From positions 1 to 52,243 of the forward strand of contig SLEO01000007.1 in NCBI GenBank assembly GCA_007124745.1: 52,243 nt of DNA. The letters run 5' to 3'. The DNA comes from Myxococcales bacterium (GTDB taxonomy: Bacteria; Myxococcota_A; Polyangia; Polyangiales; SLQV01). The notes under the pieces were generated by a model. It worked only from the letters and a program-made list of their open reading frames with translations. It did no database searches and was not told the origin of the DNA. Of the stretch, positions 48,712-52,243 are shown in pieces (positions within the stretch are counted from its first letter, which is position 1; the number at the start of each line of letters is the position of its first letter). The translations under genes and the position numbers were made by a program.

Positions 48712-48846
48712 CTAGCGGCGGCGGCCGAGGCGGCGGCTCTGCATGCCATTCACGCGGCGACGCTCTTTCGCCTTCAGCTTGGCGGTGTGGCGAGCGCACT
48801 TGGTGCGCGAAGGGCGACGAGACTTTTTACTAATCGGAAGATACAT
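48712..48846 (-). CDS. Small 44-aa basic protein
   Basis: Reads MYLPISKKSRRPSRTKCARH, then TAKLKAKERRRVNGMQSRRL and GRRR, ending at TAG. Nearly half of the residues are Arg or Lys. The start ATG at 48846 has TTGAGG seven bases before it. Codons are the preferred C/G-ending ones (repeated CGC and AAG), as in highly expressed ribosomal genes. The composition matches small ribosomal or ribosome-associated basic proteins (L34-like in style, but not in sequence) and suggests RNA binding. It is next to tRNA-Phe and has the same orientation. Could be a random open frame, but the binding site and codon use argue against that. Confidence 0.55.
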   Translation of the reverse strand: MYLPISKKSRRPSRTKCARHTAKLKAKERRRVNGMQSRRLGRRR

Positions 48847-48889
48847 GGGGAAACCTCAAGCGCTGGGGTCAGCGTGTCCGAACCCGGGG

Positions 48890-48962
48890 TGCCCAGAGAC
48901 GGATTCGAACCGCCGACACGAGGATTTTCAATCCTCTGCTCTACCAACTGAGCTATCTGGGC
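48890..48962 (-). tRNA. tRNA-Phe (anticodon GAA)
   Basis: 73 nt on the minus strand, with acceptor stem GCCCAGA/TCTGGGC and discriminator A. The D arm is AGCTCAGTTGGTAGAGC, the anticodon stem-loop GAGGATTGAAAATCCTC gives anticodon GAA, and the T arm is GGCGGTTCGAATCCGTC. CCA is not encoded. The upstream side (48963-49020) should carry its promoter. The frame of the aminotransferase on the other strand, if extended leftward, would run across it, which argues for a start to the right of the tRNA. Confidence 0.97.
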
Positions 48963-49021
48963 CGCGGCGCGCTAGGATGCCCGACGCTCCCTTTTTGTCA
49001 AGGACAGCAACTCGGACGCCC

Positions 49022-50362
49022 GTGAAAGCCTCTTCCGACGCACCTCAGCAGGCCCTTGATGCACACGAATGTGGTGCTGTCTCGGCGCGGCGTACTCGCC
49101 GCTACGGCGCGACCGCCGCGCCGATTTGGGCACGCGCGCACGGCACACAGCTTCGCGACGCAACGGGCCGCACCTACCTCGACCTGACGAGTTCTTTTGG
49201 AGCAGCCCCCCTGGGCCAGACCAACCTGCGGTGGCTCGCAGCACTCGTGAAGCAAGGGCTCACCCTCACCCATGGCCTTGGTGACCTTCACCCCAACGCT
49301 GCCAAGGCCCGCTTGCTCGCCGCACTTGGAGCGCTTGCCCCCTGGCCGAACGCTCGGGTCATGCTGGGCCTTAACGGCGCAGATGCGATCGACGCGGCGC
49401 TGAAAACCGCGCTGCTCGCCACAGGCAGGCCGCATGTGGTGGCTTTTCGCGGCGGCTATCACGGACTGATGCTGGGACCGCTTGCCGTGTGCGGCCTGAG
49501 CGATGCATTCAGGCAGCCCTTTGCTGCAGCGCTACGCCTGAAGGTCTCCTGGCTCGATTTTCCGACCACAGCGCAGGACGCCGAGGCCACGTTGGAAGCG
49601 TTCGCTTCCCTTCTACGGCGGCCAAAACCTCCAGGCCTTGTGCTGTTTGAGCCGATACTCGGCCGCGGGGGGGTCACGCGCCCCGCCGATGGTTTCTTGG
49701 CGCAGCTAACCCACCTTGCCCGCAAGCACGGCTGCCTCAGCGCCGCCGACGAGATCTTGACGGGGCTCGGGCGGACCGGCGTGTGCTGGGAGAGCACCGC
49801 GCAGGGCGCCCTCCCCGACATGCTGTGTGCGGGCAAGGCACTGGGGGCGGGGCTACCTATCAGCGCGCTGCTGCTCAACCCGAAAAGCGCCGAGGCCTGG
49901 TCGGAGCGTGGGGCGGCCCTCGGCGCCCTGCACACCGCGACCTACTTCGGCTCACCTCTCTTATGCGCGGCGGCCCTCGCCTATCTGGAGGCGTTGCAGC
50001 GGCCGAGCTTTGTGCAGCAGGTGCGCGCCGCCGGCGAAGCAATGCTTTGCCACTTGCGCCGTGCGCTCAGCCCCCTTGGCGATACCGTTCGGGTGGTCGG
50101 GCGGGGTCTGCTCATCGGCATCATATTTGAGAACGGCCCGATCGCTTTGGCCGCACTGGGCAGGTTGCGAGAGCGCGGCATCTTGGCGCTGCTCGCTGGC
50201 GCATCCGGCGAGGTCCTCCAACTACTGCCGCCGCTCAATCTCAGCGCGGGTGCCTACGTACGCATGAGCCACGCCGTGGCGGACGCTATTCTCGGGGCGG
50301 AGGGAACGCTCGCGCAGCGGCTCGAATCGGCTAGGCCAGAGACCGATGATGCGGCTGCCTGA
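49022..50362 (+). CDS. Class III PLP-dependent aminotransferase
   Basis: A 446-aa fold-type I aminotransferase of the class III family (as in GSA aminotransferase and omega-transaminases), from a GTG at 49022. An ATG at 48977 is possible. Visible are TYLDLTSSFGAAPLGQ, the substrate/phosphate segment GLNGADAIDAALK, VAFRGGYHGLMLGPL, the Asp that holds the PLP ring in LSAADEILTGLGRTG, and the Schiff-base Lys near residue 272 in CAGKALGAGLPISAL, followed by TATYFGSPLLCAAAL. The gene overlaps the LuxE-like gene by 17 bases, so the two are coupled. It probably aminates an aldehyde or ketone formed by the next two enzymes; the true substrate is unknown. Confidence 0.9.
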   Translation: MKASSDAPQQALDAHECGAVSARRTRRYGATAAPIWARAHGTQLRDATGRTYLDLTSSFGAAPLGQTNLRWLAALVKQGLTLTHGLGDLHPNAAKARLLAALGALAPWPNARVMLGLNGADAIDAALKTALLATGRPHVVAFRGGYHGLMLGPLAVCGLSDAFRQPFAAALRLKVSWLDFPTTAQDAEATLEAFASLLRRPKPPGLVLFEPILGRGGVTRPADGFLAQLTHLARKHGCLSAADEILTGLGRTGVCWESTAQGALPDMLCAGKALGAGLPISALLLNPKSAEAWSERGAALGALHTATYFGSPLLCAAALAYLEALQRPSFVQQVRAAGEAMLCHLRRALSPLGDTVRVVGRGLLIGIIFENGPIALAALGRLRERGILALLAGASGEVLQLLPPLNLSAGAYVRMSHAVADAILGAEGTLAQRLESARPETDDAAA

Positions 50363-51455
50363 ACCCCTACGTTCGCAGGTACTCGGCGCGCTCCAAGTGA
50401 CGGAGTCCGATGCACTTCCTAACTTCCATGCCCTCTTGGCGGCGTTGAAGGCCTGGCAGGCTGAGCGGAGCCCTGCACTCGCGCGGCTCTTCGCCTTCGG
50501 CAGTGACCTGCCCGCACCTATCAGTCTTTTCCGCGACGGTAGCCTCGCAAACCCAGAAGCGGGGGTGCGGGCGAGTGAAGGAGGCCTGCGCTTCGAAAGC
50601 TCGGGCACCACGGCGGCGGAGCGAGCGGTGCACGCGCTCGCGGAAGCCACCTTCTATGACACCGCCGCCTTGGCCTGGGGCCGCGCTCATGTGCTCAGCG
50701 GCGCACTCCCCTCAACTTGGCTGCTGCTTGTTCCCAACCCGGTCGAGCAACCGACATCTTCGTTGGGTCACATGCTCGCGACCTTCCGCCGTGCGTCGGC
50801 GCCAGCGGCGGTGCACTGGCTCGGTGTCGAACAGCCCGCGGCGTCCGCGATGCAGCTCGCCAAACTTGCAGAGGCGCGCCAACCGGTGGCTGTCTTTGCA
50901 ACCGCGTTTGCGCTTGCGGATGCCCTCGATGCCCTCCCAGAGAGGGTCCTTCTCGCGCCTGGAAGCCGCGTCATGCAAACCGGCGGCTACAAGGGCCGCA
51001 GGCGCGCCCTGAGCTTTGACGAACTCGCCCAACGCGTAGAGGCACGTCTCGGACCCGCGCCCTTGTGGTCCGAGTACGGCATGACCGAACTCGCATCGCA
51101 GCTCTACGCCCCGGACCCCCGCGAGGGGACGACGTTGCCCTCCGGGCAAGGCATCAACGACGGGGCGCGCCCCCTCCCCGCTGTGCGCAGCACGGCGCCC
51201 CTTGAGCCCCGCTACTGCGCGCCGCCCTGGGTGCGCCTGAGCATCCGCAACGCACAGACCCTCGCAGTACTGCCGCCAGAGCAGGAGGGGCTGATTCAGA
51301 TAGACGACCTAGCGAACGTCTACGGCTGCGCTTCGATACTTACGGAAGATATCGGTATGCTGACGGCAGAGGGGACGCTGCTGCTACGCGGCCGGGCATC
51401 CCAAAGCCCCCTCCGCGGCTGCTCGCTCGCATCCGAGACGGACGGGGGCGTATGA
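50346..51455 (+). CDS. LuxE-like acyl-protein synthetase
   Basis: A 369-aa relative of LuxE, the acyl-protein synthetase of the bioluminescent fatty-acid reductase complex. LuxE uses ATP to activate a fatty acid and holds it as a thioester before passing it to LuxC. The adenylating loop SSGTTAAERA is near residue 80, and the GGYKGRRRALSFDELAQRVE and PLWSEYGMTELASQLYAPD segments match the LuxE pattern. The acyl-accepting Cys is present in the C-terminal motif LRGCSL (Cys359), which has the right position for the LuxE nucleophile. Two Met codons lie at the start (50346 and 50349). It overlaps the aminotransferase (17 bases) and the LuxC-like gene (ATGA at 51452). Confidence 0.88.
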   Translation: MMRLPEPLRSQVLGALQVTESDALPNFHALLAALKAWQAERSPALARLFAFGSDLPAPISLFRDGSLANPEAGVRASEGGLRFESSGTTAAERAVHALAEATFYDTAALAWGRAHVLSGALPSTWLLLVPNPVEQPTSSLGHMLATFRRASAPAAVHWLGVEQPAASAMQLAKLAEARQPVAVFATAFALADALDALPERVLLAPGSRVMQTGGYKGRRRALSFDELAQRVEARLGPAPLWSEYGMTELASQLYAPDPREGTTLPSGQGINDGARPLPAVRSTAPLEPRYCAPPWVRLSIRNAQTLAVLPPEQEGLIQIDDLANVYGCASILTEDIGMLTAEGTLLLRGRASQSPLRGCSLASETDGGV

Positions 51456-52243
51456 GCGCCACAAACGACGGCGCCGCCCCAGGCATCGACGCTGGGCGGG
51501 GGCAGAAACCGAGCGAAGATGTCACCGAACCTGACCGCTATCCAGCTCCTACACCGAGCGAGGAGGCTGCATCGCCGAGCCATCGACGCGCGCCCGCGGC
51601 GCCCGGTGGATATCAAGACGCCGAAGCGATCATCGACCGCCTCGCGCTGAGCACTCCACCGCGCCTCCCCGCACGTCACCGAATACCCGTCGCGTTGTTT
51701 CTTGGGGAGACGGTTCCTCAGGCTTACGCACCGATAGTACTGGGCGCACTCTGCGTCGCCTCCCGGCTAACGATCAAGCTCCCAAGTTCCCGCGCATATT
51801 CGGACCAAGACACGGCGGGAACGCGCTTGCGAACCTTTGTCGGCGCCTGCGTTGACGCACTTCAGCGGACAACGCCCGACGCTCAACGCGTCCCTGTTGC
51901 GTGGCTAGAGAGGCGCCTCGATGCAGCGGAACTCGACGCCTTCTGCGCAGCGCATGCACTGGTCTACGCCCAAGGCGATGAAGCCCTGCTGCACGCACTA
52001 CGTCAGCGCCTGGGCGTGAGCCGCCTCATCGAGCGCGGCCCGGCTTACGGCGCAGCGGTCATCGACCTGCGCCACGCCCGTACCCCGACCGCCTACGCAG
52101 TGCTTGCGGCCCAGCTAGCCGCCGACTTCTTCGGTTCGGACGGGCTCGGCTGCATGCACCCGCGCACAGCGGTGTGCATCGGTGAACCCGTCGAGTGCGC
52201 ACGCTTTGTGGAGGCGCTGCGCGCCACGCAGCGCGACGCTCCC
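51452..52243 (+). CDS. LuxC-like acyl-CoA reductase, N-terminal part
   Basis: LuxC reduces an acyl thioester to an aldehyde with NADPH. The start ATG overlaps the LuxE-like stop (51452-51455). The frame is open to the right edge and gives 264 residues of a protein usually about 450-480. The first 50 residues are Pro/Ala-rich and not in LuxC. After it come RHRIPVALFLGETVPQAYAP, LKLPSS-type sequence TIKLPSSRAYSDQD, and the catalytic Cys near residue 234 in FFGSDGLGCMHPRTAVCIGE, equivalent to the GQGCLSP-type motif. The NAD(P)-binding region and ending lie beyond the edge. It forms a coupled set with the two genes before it. Confidence 0.83.
   Translation, partial: MSATNDGAAPGIDAGRGQKPSEDVTEPDRYPAPTPSEEAASPSHRRAPAAPGGYQDAEAIIDRLALSTPPRLPARHRIPVALFLGETVPQAYAPIVLGALCVASRLTIKLPSSRAYSDQDTAGTRLRTFVGACVDALQRTTPDAQRVPVAWLERRLDAAELDAFCAAHALVYAQGDEALLHALRQRLGVSRLIERGPAYGAAVIDLRHARTPTAYAVLAAQLAADFFGSDGLGCMHPRTAVCIGEPVECARFVEALRATQRDAP

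Noticed and set aside
48743-49021. N-terminal extension of the aminotransferase frame to 48743
   Set aside because: It would translate across the tRNA-Phe gene on the other strand and has no aminotransferase sequence.

Overview
The window is a high-G+C stretch of bacterial chromosome. It has no phage, transposase, integron or CRISPR signature. Several features point to a myxobacterium-like member of the Myxococcota (former Deltaproteobacteria). There are three eukaryote-type Ser/Thr kinases, two with HRDISP-type catalytic loops. One kinase carries PEGA repeats and one carries an AgmX/PglI-like C-terminal domain. Many lipoproteins and outer-membrane proteins of unknown family are present, along with a complete pilMNOPQ cluster and long Ala/Pro-rich tails on otherwise ordinary enzymes. 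This assignment is inferred from gene content; no species can be named.

Layout, left to right. 1-6776: minus-strand gatA (cut by the left edge), gatC and an outer-membrane protein; a plus-strand lipoprotein (3004-4278); then minus-strand KAS III (FabH-like) and tyrS. 7048-20239: one long minus-strand block that reads, in transcription order, pilM-pilN-pilO-pilP-pilQ, a fused shikimate kinase/3-dehydroquinate synthase (aroKB), a lipoprotein, accA, a LysM protein and a double-GAF histidine kinase. 20759-26103: a LysM/M15-like peptidase, a small Cys-rich lipoprotein, an unknown protein, a 59-aa minus-strand protein, rsmA and a periplasmic-binding-like lipoprotein. 26132-35239: minus-strand signalling and envelope genes (a Roadblock-like protein with a kinase; an outer-membrane protein, FecR lipoprotein and kinase; two small lipoproteins). 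35939-38846: gshA (plant type), an isolated rplC and rlmE. 38858-48253: glnD, apbE, an unknown helical protein, panB and panC (convergent), and a PEGA kinase. 48712-48962: a 44-aa basic protein and tRNA-Phe. 49022 to the right edge: a class III aminotransferase, a LuxE-like acyl-protein synthetase and a LuxC-like acyl-CoA reductase with overlapping reading frames.

The best candidates for something undescribed are these. (i) The aminotransferase-LuxE-LuxC operon at the right edge has the enzymes to activate an acyl group, reduce it to an aldehyde and possibly aminate it. (ii) A dispersed element of about 55 bases occurs twice (23142-23198 and 35590-35645). It folds into two hairpins whose loops are complementary to each other, and a difference between the copies keeps that pairing as G-U. 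(iii) Tandem duplications with a unit of exactly 15 bp recur at five places, inside the PilP signal peptide, in two other exported proteins and in two intergenic regions. (iv) An operon couples an outer-membrane protein, a FecR-repeat lipoprotein and a transmembrane kinase. Two small proteins (59 and 44 aa) with good ribosome-binding sites are also recorded.
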